From: Halapricum desulfuricans
GTDB taxonomy: Archaea > Halobacteriota > Halobacteria > Halobacteriales > Haloarculaceae
Length of the DNA stretch: 64,000 bases
Assembly (NCBI RefSeq): GCF_017094525.1
Contig: NZ_CP064788.1
Coordinates: 2,403,030 to 2,467,029, forward strand
Reading direction: 5' to 3'
In this document: piece after piece, positions 44,169-52,756 of the stretch
Numbering within the stretch: the stretch's first letter is position 1
Layout of the letters: every line of letters begins with the position of its first letter
The notes under the pieces: model-generated
The model's database searches: none
What the model saw: the letters and a program-made list of their open reading frames with translations, nothing else
Told to the model about the DNA's origin: nothing
Translations under genes and position numbers: made by a program

Positions 44169-44792
44169 ATGGGCGTTCTCGAACACAAGGGCCGAGCACG
44201 GGTCTTCTACAAGTATCTCTCGCAGGTCTACGACCGGATCAACCCCTTCATCTGGAACGAGGAGATGCGCGACGAGGCCATCGGCTGGCTGGAACTGGAC
44301 GGCGACGAGCGCGTGCTCGACGTCGGCTGTGGCACCGGTTTCGCCACGGAGGGGCTGCTCCAGCACGTCGAGACCGTCTACGGGCTCGATCAGAGTCCCC
44401 ACCAGCTGGAGAAAGCCTACGCGAAGTTCGGCCGCAGCGGTCCCGTCCGGTTCACCCGTGGCGATGCCGAACGCCTGCCCTATCAGGACGACACCTTCGA
44501 CGTCGTCTGGTCGTCGGGGTCGATCGAGTACTGGCCCAACCCGGTCGACGCCCTCGAAGAGATCCGTCGGGTCGCCGCCCCCGGAGGAAAAGTCCTGATC
44601 GTCGGTCCCGATTACCCCTCCAACACCGTCTTCCAGAAGCTCGCCGACGCGATCATGCTGTTCTACGACGAGGACGAAGCCGACCGGATGTTCCGGGAAG
44701 CCGGCTTCGAGTCCTTCGAGCACCACATTCAGCAGGCCCGACCGGGGAGTCCACGGGCGATTACGACTGTTGCAACCGTGCCCGAACAGTAG
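44169..44792 (+). CDS. SAM-dependent methyltransferase (UbiE/MenG-like)
   Basis: This 207-residue class I methyltransferase has the SAM motif VLDVGCGTGFATEGLL (about 50-65), the acidic end of strand two (YGLDQSP), and GDAERLPYQDDTFDVVWSSGSIEYWPNP, which is shared with quinone methyltransferases. A role in menaquinone or prenyl-quinone methylation is likely from this and from remembered gene order next to atpH in other haloarchaea, but the acceptor is not certain. ATG 44169 is preferred over GTG 44160 because GATTATGAT lies about 28 bases upstream. The last 20 codons belong to a 107-base segment duplicated downstream. Confidence 0.85.
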   Translation: MGVLEHKGRARVFYKYLSQVYDRINPFIWNEEMRDEAIGWLELDGDERVLDVGCGTGFATEGLLQHVETVYGLDQSPHQLEKAYAKFGRSGPVRFTRGDAERLPYQDDTFDVVWSSGSIEYWPNPVDALEEIRRVAAPGGKVLIVGPDYPSNTVFQKLADAIMLFYDEDEADRMFREAGFESFEHHIQQARPGSPRAITTVATVPEQ

Positions 44793-45030
44793 GCTGGACA
44801 AGCATACGCCGAGCGGAGCGAGGCGTTTCACCGCGACGACTGCAAGGAGTCGCGGTCTTTTTCGTCCAGCTTTTTGCCGTGAGTGGTCGCCAGCGGCGAC
44901 CCGAGCGGGAAAAAGGTGGTCTGGCAGGCCCGACCGGGGAGTCCACGGGCGATTACGACTGTTGCAACCGTGCCCGAACAGTAGGCTGGACAAGCATACG
45001 CCGAGCGGAGCGAGGCGTTTCACCGCGACG
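44732..45030. repeat. Perfect 107-base direct duplication of a gene end
   Basis: Bases 44732-44838 (last 20 codons of the methyltransferase, its stop and 46 bases after) are repeated without change at 44924-45030, 85 bases further on. The second copy has no upstream gene and so is an orphan gene end. Identity without a single change suggests a recent event. Confidence 0.95.
44831..44862 (+). terminator. Terminator-like hairpin after the methyltransferase gene
   Basis: CCGCGAC (44831-44837) pairs with GTCGCGG (44849-44855) and is followed by a T-rich TCTTTTT run (44856-44862). It lies about 40 bases past the stop codon and is cut by the end of the duplicated segment, so only the first copy is complete. 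Confidence 0.65.
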
Positions 45031-45054
45031 CGGTGAGGGCGATCGGGCGACTGT

Positions 45055-45513
45055 CTACGCCACCGCTTCCAGTCGCGCGATCGTCCCGCGATCGGTCGCG
45101 ACCGTCACGGCGACGGTCTCGCCGGGATCGATCGTCGGCGCGTTGGTCGTGGCGAGTTCGAGCGCCGCAGTTTCGCCGGCCGTCCACGTCGTGTCCCCGC
45201 CGGAGTTGAACGGGCCGGTCGGGCCGCTGACGAACCCGCGTGCGGCGAAAAACGGCACCGGCGGCTGATAGGCGAGCGCCCGCCCGTCGACCTCGACCCG
45301 AACGGTCAACGCTTCCGTCGAGAGGGTATCGCCGCTCTCGTGCGTGACGGCGATCCGGTCGGCCCCGGCGTCGACATCGAGAGTGAGCCGCGCGCGTGGC
45401 GGCGACTCGGCGGGATCAGAGCCGAGGACGATCGCCCCGGTCAGTCCGGCCAGAGCGACGGTCACGACGACGAGAAGCACGGCACCAACGGCTGGCGTGA
45501 GCGCACGTGTCAC
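45055..45513 (-). CDS. Archaeal type IV pilin-like protein
   Basis: This 152-residue protein starts with TRALTPAVGAVLLVVVTVALAGLTGAIVLG, the conserved haloarchaeal pilin N terminus: a short basic head, the ALTPAVG processing region and a hydrophobic helix. The rest is an acidic beta-rich domain outside the membrane. The charged Arg before the hydrophobic helix fits cleavage by the prepilin peptidase PibD. It may be a minor pilin or a membrane-anchored surface protein; neighbours give no pilus assembly genes. Confidence 0.8.
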   Translation of the reverse strand: MTRALTPAVGAVLLVVVTVALAGLTGAIVLGSDPAESPPRARLTLDVDAGADRIAVTHESGDTLSTEALTVRVEVDGRALAYQPPVPFFAARGFVSGPTGPFNSGGDTTWTAGETAALELATTNAPTIDPGETVAVTVATDRGTIARLEAVA

Positions 45514-45558
45514 GCGCCGGGGTGGGTCGGGATCGTATTTGAACGTGCGGTCGTCCAG

Positions 45559-46806
45559 TCACCCGGACAGGTCCTCGGGGTCCACTTCGACGGTGAACGT
45601 GGCACCATCGGCAGCCGTGACTCGAACCGTGGTCGGGCCACGGGTGTCGACTGTCCACAGGTGTCCGTCGGAACCAGTCGAGCCGACGGTCGTTCCGTCA
45701 ATCATGATCGAGGCGGTCGCACTCTCTCCTGTCGTCCGCCGGACAAGTGAGACTTCAAGCGGGCCGGTATCGTGAGTCGTGTTGACTGTCAGAACATACT
45801 TTTCGGTCCGATTTGTGTACGTCTGAGCGACAGGGAGGTCAGAGAGATGTTTTATTTGATATTCTTTGAATACCTCACCAGTTGAAGCGTCAACGTATGT
45901 ATGTAGCTCCCCCTGAGTGTGAGGGACCCGAGCGGAGAATACGTTCCCAGCCCAGAGGGTGTTGAATGTAGCTGCCTGATCTCTGTTTGACGTATTTAAT
46001 GTCCACGGATAGTACCTCGTGATATGGTCAATCGCGTCGGTCATCTGGAGTTGCGGTTGGGTATCGACATCAACACCAGTACTGTCAAACGCACTTCGAA
46101 TGTACCGGTCGTCGTCGATCATGGCGAAGACGGCGATCTCGTTACTCGTCTCAAGATATATCGAAGACGACGGGTCGAAACCGACGATCGCCGCGCGAAA
46201 CTGATCACGTCTTATCGGCCCACTGATGGGGGAAGCTTCCGCGTCTAGACGGTCGATCCGTTCCGCTAGGTCCGGTTGGATTTCGTACTCGAAGGTCGAA
46301 TCGCCCACGTCTTCGATATTTGTCGCGGCCGAATCAATTGCCCGCACAGCCGCGTCGCCCCGGGCCAGAACGGCGACATACTGTCGGGGCGTTATGTCTC
46401 CTCGATTGTACTTCTTGAGGGCCGCCACCTGACGCTCGTTTACTTGTTCCGAGCGTTTTTCAAGTCTCTGTATTGCAGTACGTACGGCGGCAGTCCGTTC
46501 CGAAGCCGTATGTGAATCTTCATACTCACTGTTGAACGATGCAGTAACCAACCGAGCACCGATACGGTTGTTATCAATTTGCGTGGCTGCTGTCACGTCG
46601 ACACCGCTCTGTAATAGGACCGCGCGCTCTAGATTCTCGTCAGATACGTGCCCGTAGTTGCTCGTCCCGTTGGCTTCTGCAAGAGAAGACTCAAGCGACT
46701 GGGTGTGCTGATCGGCCGTTTGAGCGAATCCGACTGCTGCACCGCTTACAGTGAGTATCGAAATGACAAGCAACAGAGCTGGACAACCAGTGCCGGGAAC
46801 GTCCAT
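45559..46806 (-). CDS. Secreted haloarchaeal protein of unknown function
   Basis: This 415-residue protein begins with a Sec-type signal or anchor (LLLVISILTVSGAAVGFA, about 11-28). The body has charged helical stretches (about 100-150, RTAIQRLEKRSEQVNERQVAALKKY) and a C-terminal beta-rich domain of about 90 residues (LEVSLVRRTTGESATASIMIDG to TFTVEVDPEDLSG), which looks Ig- or PEGA-like. I do not know its role. The gene is divergent from a membrane-anchored winged-helix protein 191 bases away, so they may work together at the cell surface. The codon use is less GC-rich than neighbours in the middle part. Confidence 0.75.
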   Translation of the reverse strand: MDVPGTGCPALLLVISILTVSGAAVGFAQTADQHTQSLESSLAEANGTSNYGHVSDENLERAVLLQSGVDVTAATQIDNNRIGARLVTASFNSEYEDSHTASERTAAVRTAIQRLEKRSEQVNERQVAALKKYNRGDITPRQYVAVLARGDAAVRAIDSAATNIEDVGDSTFEYEIQPDLAERIDRLDAEASPISGPIRRDQFRAAIVGFDPSSSIYLETSNEIAVFAMIDDDRYIRSAFDSTGVDVDTQPQLQMTDAIDHITRYYPWTLNTSNRDQAATFNTLWAGNVFSARVPHTQGELHTYVDASTGEVFKEYQIKHLSDLPVAQTYTNRTEKYVLTVNTTHDTGPLEVSLVRRTTGESATASIMIDGTTVGSTGSDGHLWTVDTRGPTTVRVTAADGATFTVEVDPEDLSG

Positions 46807-46997
46807 GCTGTTCTTATCTATACAAACGGGAACGCAAAAACCTATCTACCGAGCAAGCAAGCTGAGTGTCTCAGGATCGTTCGGTGACGAGTCGCTTGAA
46901 TCGGAATCGTTCTCGGCCGTACACAAATATCGTTAATCCTATCGGAGGACGGTGATAGAAAGGGTTTTCAGCCAGCGGGAAGCATCCCACAGTAACA

Positions 46998-48212
46998 ATG
47001 CCCGCGTGGTCCCGCGCTATCGTCGCCATCGCGCTGGCTGGCGTCCTCCTTGTTGCCGGCGTCGCGCCCCTGTATGCCCTCGCACCCGGCGGGCCATCTA
47101 CTGGCGGGTCTCACTCGCCCGCCGATGCCCGGGTACAGGCTCTCCCGGAGTCGTCGTTCGACGTCGCGACCACGTATCGGATCGACATCCGGTCGGACGG
47201 CGACGCCCGGTGGACGATCAACCGGACGTTCGCACTCGAGAACGACTCGCATCGCGAGGGGTTCGAAGCGATCGCGGAGGAGTTCATCGATGGAGAATAC
47301 TCCGGACAGACGGTCGACGCGTTCGAGGGAGCGAGTGGCCTCGCAGCCGAGGCGACTGGACGGGAGATGACCATTGTGGACGTGAGTCATAACGTGCGAA
47401 CCAGCAATGACAGCGGTTCGCTCTTGCTGTCGTTTATCTGGACAAACTTCAGCTACGAGAACGGGGACCGTCTCCACGTCGATGACGTCTTTGAGACGGA
47501 CCCGAGCTGGTTTCCCGGTCTCTCGGAACACGAGAGGTTGATCATCGCTCGACCGGCCGGCTATCAGTACTACAGCGCCAGCACGAACGTCGAAAACCAG
47601 CTACTCCGCTGGGAGGGGCCACACACGTTCGGATCAGAACGCCCGTATATCGTCTTCAGTCCGATTTCACCGTCCGGTCCAACGGGGCAGACGGGTCCGG
47701 GTGCATTCGTCCTCGGTGGCGTCGCGTTGCTCAGCGTACTCGTCATACTCGGATACGCGGCTCGCATCGGGAAACTCCCCGGACGGAGACCGACAGCCGA
47801 AGCCGGATCGAGTGCGTCGACGACCGCCGGGGACTCGCGAGCCGACGACGAGCCGGGTGGTGCAACCGACGAGCGAGCGACCGGTGTCGACGAATACGAC
47901 GAGGGAGCCGATAGCGAAGGCGTGGGCGACAGTGAACACACGGCCGCGACAACCCCGGAGGAAGGAGCCGAGGAGGCCGAAGAAGACGAGGTCGACAAAG
48001 ACCTGTTGAGCGACGAGGAGCGCGTCGAGCGGTTGCTCGACGAAAACGGCGGACGGATGAAACAGGCCCACATCGTCGAGGAGACAGGCTGGTCGAACGC
48101 CAAGGTCTCGCAGCTGCTCTCCGCGATGGCCGATGATGGCCGCATCGAGAAGCTCCGGATCGGCCGCGAGAACCTCATCTCGTTCCCCGACGAGGAACCC
48201 GACCAGCGGTAG
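46998..48212 (+). CDS. Membrane-anchored winged-helix protein
   Basis: This 404-residue protein has a signal peptide or first helix (about 6-28), an extracellular domain of about 200 residues with beta character (FDVATTYRIDIRSDGDARWTINRTFAL onward), a transmembrane helix (235-256), a disordered acidic linker rich in Asp, Glu, Ala and Thr, and a C-terminal winged helix (about 335-400; VERLLDENGGRMKQAHIVEETGWSNAKVSQLLSAMADDGRIEKLRIGRENLIS). The HTH would face the cytoplasm, so this could be a one-component transmembrane regulator responding to the outside. The target is unknown. Confidence 0.82.
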   Translation: MPAWSRAIVAIALAGVLLVAGVAPLYALAPGGPSTGGSHSPADARVQALPESSFDVATTYRIDIRSDGDARWTINRTFALENDSHREGFEAIAEEFIDGEYSGQTVDAFEGASGLAAEATGREMTIVDVSHNVRTSNDSGSLLLSFIWTNFSYENGDRLHVDDVFETDPSWFPGLSEHERLIIARPAGYQYYSASTNVENQLLRWEGPHTFGSERPYIVFSPISPSGPTGQTGPGAFVLGGVALLSVLVILGYAARIGKLPGRRPTAEAGSSASTTAGDSRADDEPGGATDERATGVDEYDEGADSEGVGDSEHTAATTPEEGAEEAEEDEVDKDLLSDEERVERLLDENGGRMKQAHIVEETGWSNAKVSQLLSAMADDGRIEKLRIGRENLISFPDEEPDQR

Positions 48213-48286
48213 TGACGCAGCCGGGTGCGTCCAGCGGGCGGACCCGTCGGAAACGTTTACCGGCTCGCAGCCGTCAGCCACGTCCG

Positions 48287-49069
48287 ATGAAGATCCTTGT
48301 CACGATCACGGAAGCCAGGTCCGTCGATACGATCTTCGAGATCGACGGGCTCGAAATCGACGACCGATACCTCTCGAGCGACCTCAACGAGTGGGATGCC
48401 TACGCGCTCGAGGAGGCCGTCCAGCGCACCGAAGACGAGGACGGCGAGGTCGTCGCAGTTACAATCGGTCCCGAAGAGGTCGAGGGGACGATCAGACAGG
48501 CACTGGCGAAAGGTGCCGACCGGGCGATCCGGGTCTGGGACGAGCAGCTGGCGGCGCTCGATCTCCTCGACCCGCTGACGAAAGCCGCGGTGCTCGGGTC
48601 GGTCGTCGACGCCGAGCAGCCCGATCTCGTGTTCACCGGCGTCCAGTCCGGCGACGACGCGTTCGGCGCGACGCCCATCGCGCTCGCGTCGACGCTCGGA
48701 TGGGCGTGGGGCACCGTCGTCAACGACCTCCGACTCGAGGCGTCGGTCGCACACGTCCATCGAGAACTGGAGGGAAACCTCGAAGAACTGACTGACGTCG
48801 AGCGACCGGCCGTGCTGTCGATCCAGACCGGGATCAACGAGCCGAGACACGCCAGTCTACGCGACATCACGGAGGCCCAGCAGGCCGACATCGCCGTCCG
48901 CGACCTCGCTGATCTGAGCCTCGATGGAGGCGCGCTCACGTCCTCGATCGACCAGATCACCCTCTACGAACCGGAGCGCGAAAGCGAGGCGACGATCTAC
49001 GAGGGGAGTCCCGAGGAGACGGCGGCCGAACTCGCGACCGTCATCGAGGAGACGGGGGTGCTGCAATGA
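48287..49069 (+). CDS. etfB: Electron transfer flavoprotein beta subunit
   Basis: This 260-residue protein is the AMP-binding beta subunit that with EtfA carries electrons from acyl-CoA dehydrogenases or similar flavoenzymes to a quinone reductase. Family segments are LNEWDAYALEEAVQ, ALAKGADRAIRV and DLVFTGVQSGDDAFGATPIALA. The start at ATG 48287 is supported by GTTTACC at about 48257-48263. EtfA follows with a four-base overlap. Confidence 0.94.
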   Translation: MKILVTITEARSVDTIFEIDGLEIDDRYLSSDLNEWDAYALEEAVQRTEDEDGEVVAVTIGPEEVEGTIRQALAKGADRAIRVWDEQLAALDLLDPLTKAAVLGSVVDAEQPDLVFTGVQSGDDAFGATPIALASTLGWAWGTVVNDLRLEASVAHVHRELEGNLEELTDVERPAVLSIQTGINEPRHASLRDITEAQQADIAVRDLADLSLDGGALTSSIDQITLYEPERESEATIYEGSPEETAAELATVIEETGVLQ

Positions 49070-50016
49070 CGGTACTGGTCGTCGCGGAGCATCGCCGCGG
49101 CGAACTGCGCGACCCGAGTTTCGAAGCGCTCACAGCGGGTCGAGAACTGGCCGACGCCACCGACGGCGAACTGCACGTTGGCGTCGTCGGCGGCGACGTC
49201 GAACGCTACGCCGAGCGACTGAACCGCGAGGGCGTCGACGCCGTCCACACGGTCGCTCGCGGCGAGGAGTTCAACCACGACGTCACCACGCAGGCGATTA
49301 CCCAGCTCGTCGAGGCGGTCGAGCCGACGGTGCTGCTCGCACCGGACACAGTCAACGGCCTGGACTTCCTGCCGGCGGTCGCCGAACGTCTCGATCTTCC
49401 GCTCGTGACGGATGTGATCGATATCGAGTACGACGAGGGGCTGACGGTCACGCGAGAACTGTACGAGGGGAAAGTCGAGACGACGCTGTCGATCGACGCG
49501 CCCCGGGCCGCGATAACGGTACGTCCCGGATCGTGGCCGCAGGCAGCGGGAACCGGCGACGCCGAAATCAAGGCTTTCGACGCGACAGTCGACGAGTCGG
49601 CCGTCCGATCGACCGTCACCGGGTTTCAGGAGATCGGCGGCGAGGTCGACGTCGCCGAGGCCGACGTCCTGGTCGCTGTCGGTCGCGGCATAGAGTCCGA
49701 GGACAACCTCGATATCGTCCGCGAGCTGGCCGACGTGCTGGGCGCGACGCTGGCGGCCTCGCGGCCGGTCATCGACAACGGCTGGCTGCCCGCGGACCGA
49801 CAGGTCGGTCAGAGCGGCAAGACCGTCTCGCCGGAACTGTATATCGCGGTGGGAATCTCCGGGACGGCCCAGCACGTCTCGGGCGTCCGCGCGGAGACGT
49901 TCGTCGCGATCAACGACGACCCGAACGCGCCGATCTTCGACGTCGCCGACTACGGCGTCGTCGACGACCTCTTTGAGGTCGTCCCGGCGCTGACAGAACG
50001 GCTCAAGCGATCGTAG
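49066..50016 (+). CDS. etfA: Electron transfer flavoprotein alpha subunit
   Basis: This 316-residue protein is the FAD-binding alpha subunit. The C-terminal FAD domain is clear: VAVGRGIESEDNLDIVRELADVLGATLAASRPVIDNGWLP, RQVGQSGKTVSPELYIAVGISGTAQH and FVAINDDPNAPIFDVADYGVVDD. It overlaps etfB by four bases. No FixC/FixX quinone reductase genes lie nearby. Confidence 0.95.
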   Translation: MTVLVVAEHRRGELRDPSFEALTAGRELADATDGELHVGVVGGDVERYAERLNREGVDAVHTVARGEEFNHDVTTQAITQLVEAVEPTVLLAPDTVNGLDFLPAVAERLDLPLVTDVIDIEYDEGLTVTRELYEGKVETTLSIDAPRAAITVRPGSWPQAAGTGDAEIKAFDATVDESAVRSTVTGFQEIGGEVDVAEADVLVAVGRGIESEDNLDIVRELADVLGATLAASRPVIDNGWLPADRQVGQSGKTVSPELYIAVGISGTAQHVSGVRAETFVAINDDPNAPIFDVADYGVVDDLFEVVPALTERLKRS

Positions 50017-50021
50017 CCGGG

Positions 50022-51332
50022 CTATCGGGACCGGCTCCCGTCGACAGACGGCCCGCCAGACACGCGCTCCAGCGACAGCACGAGCGCCGCGCCGGACAGC
50101 ACGAGCCCGGCGGCGATCACGAACGCAGCGACATAGCCGACGGTCGCGACCCAGCCGCCGAGGAGGCCGCCGACGCCGCCCGCGACCGCCCCGAGAGCCG
50201 CGTGGACGCCGAGGATCTCGCCCCGGACCTCCGGGGGTGCGAGGTGCGTCACGATCGCCGTCCCGACGACGGCCATGACGCCCCAGGTGCCACCGATGAT
50301 CGCAAGCCAGAGGCCGACGAAGCCGAACCGGAACGAGACGATCCCGATCCCGGCCGCCAGCGCGACGACTGGAAGCGAGACCGCCCGGACGGCGAGCGCG
50401 CCCGCCTGGAGCCGACGGAGATCGTATCGCGACGCGAGCCGGCCGGCAGGTTCGTACAGCACCGCCGAACCGAGACTCGCCAGCAAGTAGAGCCCGAAGA
50501 CCGGACCCGATCCGATCCCGGCGTCCGTGAGCGCGAGCGGCAGCGGTGCCCAGAAGGCAGCCGAACCCGACAGGAACAGCGCGGCCGCCAGCAGATACGT
50601 GACCAGCGCGGGGCTGAACCGCTCGCGCAGTCGCTCCGGACGGAGCGCGCGCGTCGACCAGTAGAGTCGGTTCGGCGAGAAGGCGACAGTCGTGCCCCGG
50701 ATACTGCCACGAGACGTGGCGAGGAGCCGGCCGATCCGCCGGAGCTGACGCGGGCTCGTGACGTGATCGTCCGGACGCGGAAGCGTCCACGCCGTCCCCG
50801 CGGCACTGACGGCTCCGCAGGCGGCGAACATCCAGAACAGCGTCCGCGTCGCCGTCTCGACGCCGACGGACCGGCCGACGGCCAGCGGCCAGACCGTCCC
50901 GACGAGTAGCCCGACGGCCCACCCGTACCCCTGGAACTTGTTGAGCCGGCCGATCCGTCCGGCCCAGGCCGACTCCGGAGTCGCGTCGACGACGACCATC
51001 GTCACCACGGGCGCGACGGCGGCGATGACCAGCCAGAGCGCGGCGTTGGCGACGACGACGGCTGTAACGGTCGAGACGAACGGAATCGCGGCGAGACACG
51101 CGGCCACGACCGCCAGCGTCCCGACGACGAGCGGTCGGCGAACGGAAACGCGATCGGCGAGCCTGCCGAAGACGACCGCACCGGGTGCGCCGGCGAGCGC
51201 GGCGGCCGACGCCAGCAGCCCGAGCTGGAACGCGGACGCCCCGAGCTGGACGGCATACAGCGGGACCAGAAGCGACGCGCCGCCGAACGCGACGGAACCG
51301 AGCCCCCACGGATACAGCCAGCGATCGGTCAT
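50022..51332 (-). CDS. Major facilitator superfamily transporter
   Basis: This 436-residue protein has about twelve hydrophobic helices in two halves with a central basic loop (about 180-230). The MFS signature GRLADRVSVRRPLVVG follows helix two, and a similar PAGRLASRYDLRRLQAG occurs in the second half. The substrate is unknown. It is convergent with etfA (five bases between stops). The ATG at 51332 is used; a longer reading through the intergenic region has no homology. Confidence 0.88.
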   Translation of the reverse strand: MTDRWLYPWGLGSVAFGGASLLVPLYAVQLGASAFQLGLLASAAALAGAPGAVVFGRLADRVSVRRPLVVGTLAVVAACLAAIPFVSTVTAVVVANAALWLVIAAVAPVVTMVVVDATPESAWAGRIGRLNKFQGYGWAVGLLVGTVWPLAVGRSVGVETATRTLFWMFAACGAVSAAGTAWTLPRPDDHVTSPRQLRRIGRLLATSRGSIRGTTVAFSPNRLYWSTRALRPERLRERFSPALVTYLLAAALFLSGSAAFWAPLPLALTDAGIGSGPVFGLYLLASLGSAVLYEPAGRLASRYDLRRLQAGALAVRAVSLPVVALAAGIGIVSFRFGFVGLWLAIIGGTWGVMAVVGTAIVTHLAPPEVRGEILGVHAALGAVAGGVGGLLGGWVATVGYVAAFVIAAGLVLSGAALVLSLERVSGGPSVDGSRSR

Positions 51333-51497
51333 CGATCGGTGACGGTTCGTCGGCCGTCGGTATAGTTCCCCCGACGGTGCCCGCCGGTCGGTCCCGTGTG
51401 CGACCGGTGATCGACGGTACCGTCCGCGACCGGCGAGCGGCGGGGTCGATCCGCGCTCGGACGCGAGGCTTTTGCCGACGGTACTCCAAGCGACGCC

Positions 51498-52202
51498 ATG
51501 GACTTCGACTCGTTCGTGCTGGCGGCCTCGACGGCGGATCTCGCCGACGAACCCGACGCGAGAGAACACGCCGACTGCATCGAGTTCCGCATGGATCTGG
51601 CCGAATCGCCGCTGGAGGCACTCGAGAGCTACGACGGGGAACTCCCAGTCCTCGCGACCAACCGGGCCGACTGGGAGGGCGGCGAGGCGACCGACGACGG
51701 GCGGCGGCTCGACGAACTCGAGCGGGCGGCCGAACGCGACGCCGTCGGGGCGATCGACCTCGAACTCGAGACGATGCGCTCGGGCGACGGCGAGCGCGTG
51801 GCCGATCACGCCCGCGAGCACGGCGCGGACGTAGTGGTCTCGAGTCACGACTTCGAAGGGACGCCCGGCATGACCGAACTCCAGGAGACGCTCCGGGCGG
51901 CCTGCACGTACGGCGACGTCGGCAAGCTCGCCGTGACCGCACAGGCCCGTGCCGACGTGCTCGACCTGCTGGTCGCGACGCGGGCCGCGACCGCCGAGGG
52001 CGATCGCGTCGCGACGATGGCGATGGGCGAGCCGGGTCGCCACTCCCGCGCGGTCGCGCCGCTGTACGGCTCGCGGATCGGCTACGCGCCGGTCGATCCG
52101 GCCGAGGCGACCGCACCCGGGCAGTACGATCTGGCGACGCTCCGGGAGTTGATCGAGACGCTCGCCGGCGAAGGAGACAGTGTTAACACGCCCGAACGTT
52201 GA
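51498..52202 (+). CDS. aroD: 3-dehydroquinate dehydratase, type I
   Basis: This 234-residue enzyme dehydrates 3-dehydroquinate to 3-dehydroshikimate through a Schiff-base lysine. The lysine is in GKLAVTAQ (about 145-150) and the catalytic histidine in VSSHDFEGTP. The N-terminal ADCIEFRMDL motif supplies substrate contacts. It works directly after AroB-prime, encoded at 56.9 kb. The 165 bases upstream have no gene. Confidence 0.93.
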   Translation: MDFDSFVLAASTADLADEPDAREHADCIEFRMDLAESPLEALESYDGELPVLATNRADWEGGEATDDGRRLDELERAAERDAVGAIDLELETMRSGDGERVADHAREHGADVVVSSHDFEGTPGMTELQETLRAACTYGDVGKLAVTAQARADVLDLLVATRAATAEGDRVATMAMGEPGRHSRAVAPLYGSRIGYAPVDPAEATAPGQYDLATLRELIETLAGEGDSVNTPER

Positions 52203-52756
52203 GTTACGATCGGACTGTGACACGCTCACGAAAGCGGCCATGGCTCGCGGCTGTGCTCTCGCTTCTGTACCCGGGGATCGGGCACCTGTACCTCCGGGAG
52301 TGGTTTCGGGCCCTGCTGTGGCTCGTGCTCGTCTTCGCGGCGTCGTACGTGTTCGTGCCGGCCGAAGCGACACCCGAGACGCTGAGCGTCTCGACGATCA
52401 TAGAGGCGAGTCAGGCGGTCCCGACCTACGGGATGGTCGCGATGCTGGCGCTGACGCTGCTCAGTATGGGCGACGCGTACGTGCTGGCGCGACGACTGAA
52501 CGCGAGCCAGTCGCGCGGACCGCAGGCGAGGCTCTCGATCGGGCGCGCGGGCGAGGACCGTACCGCGGGCTTCGACCTGCCGAAGGAATTGCAGACGGTC
52601 GGCGGGTCGGACGACGACCGTACGACGGCCCAGCAGGACGTCGAACAGACACCGGAACAGACGGCCGCACCCGGTCGCTGTCCGTCCTGCGGGCACGAGA
52701 TCGACGACCCGGAACTGGACTTCTGTCCGTGGTGCGCCGAGCCGTTCGACGAGTGA
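52199..52756 (+). CDS. Small membrane protein with C-terminal zinc ribbon
   Basis: This 185-residue protein has two to three hydrophobic helices (about 14-52 and 70-95), a charged linker, and a C-terminal zinc ribbon with RCPSCG and DFCPWCAEPFDE (four cysteines). The first helix hairpin AAVLSLLYPGIGHLYLREW resembles the short TM2-type domains. The start is a TTG in a four-base overlap with the aroD stop; a GTG six codons on is an alternative. Function is unknown. Confidence 0.75.
   Translation: MSYDRTVTRSRKRPWLAAVLSLLYPGIGHLYLREWFRALLWLVLVFAASYVFVPAEATPETLSVSTIIEASQAVPTYGMVAMLALTLLSMGDAYVLARRLNASQSRGPQARLSIGRAGEDRTAGFDLPKELQTVGGSDDDRTTAQQDVEQTPEQTAAPGRCPSCGHEIDDPELDFCPWCAEPFDE

Noticed and set aside
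48997-52116. A 1039-codon minus-strand frame
   Set aside because: Runs antisense to etfA and in another frame through the MFS gene; Arg/Pro/Ala-rich composition.
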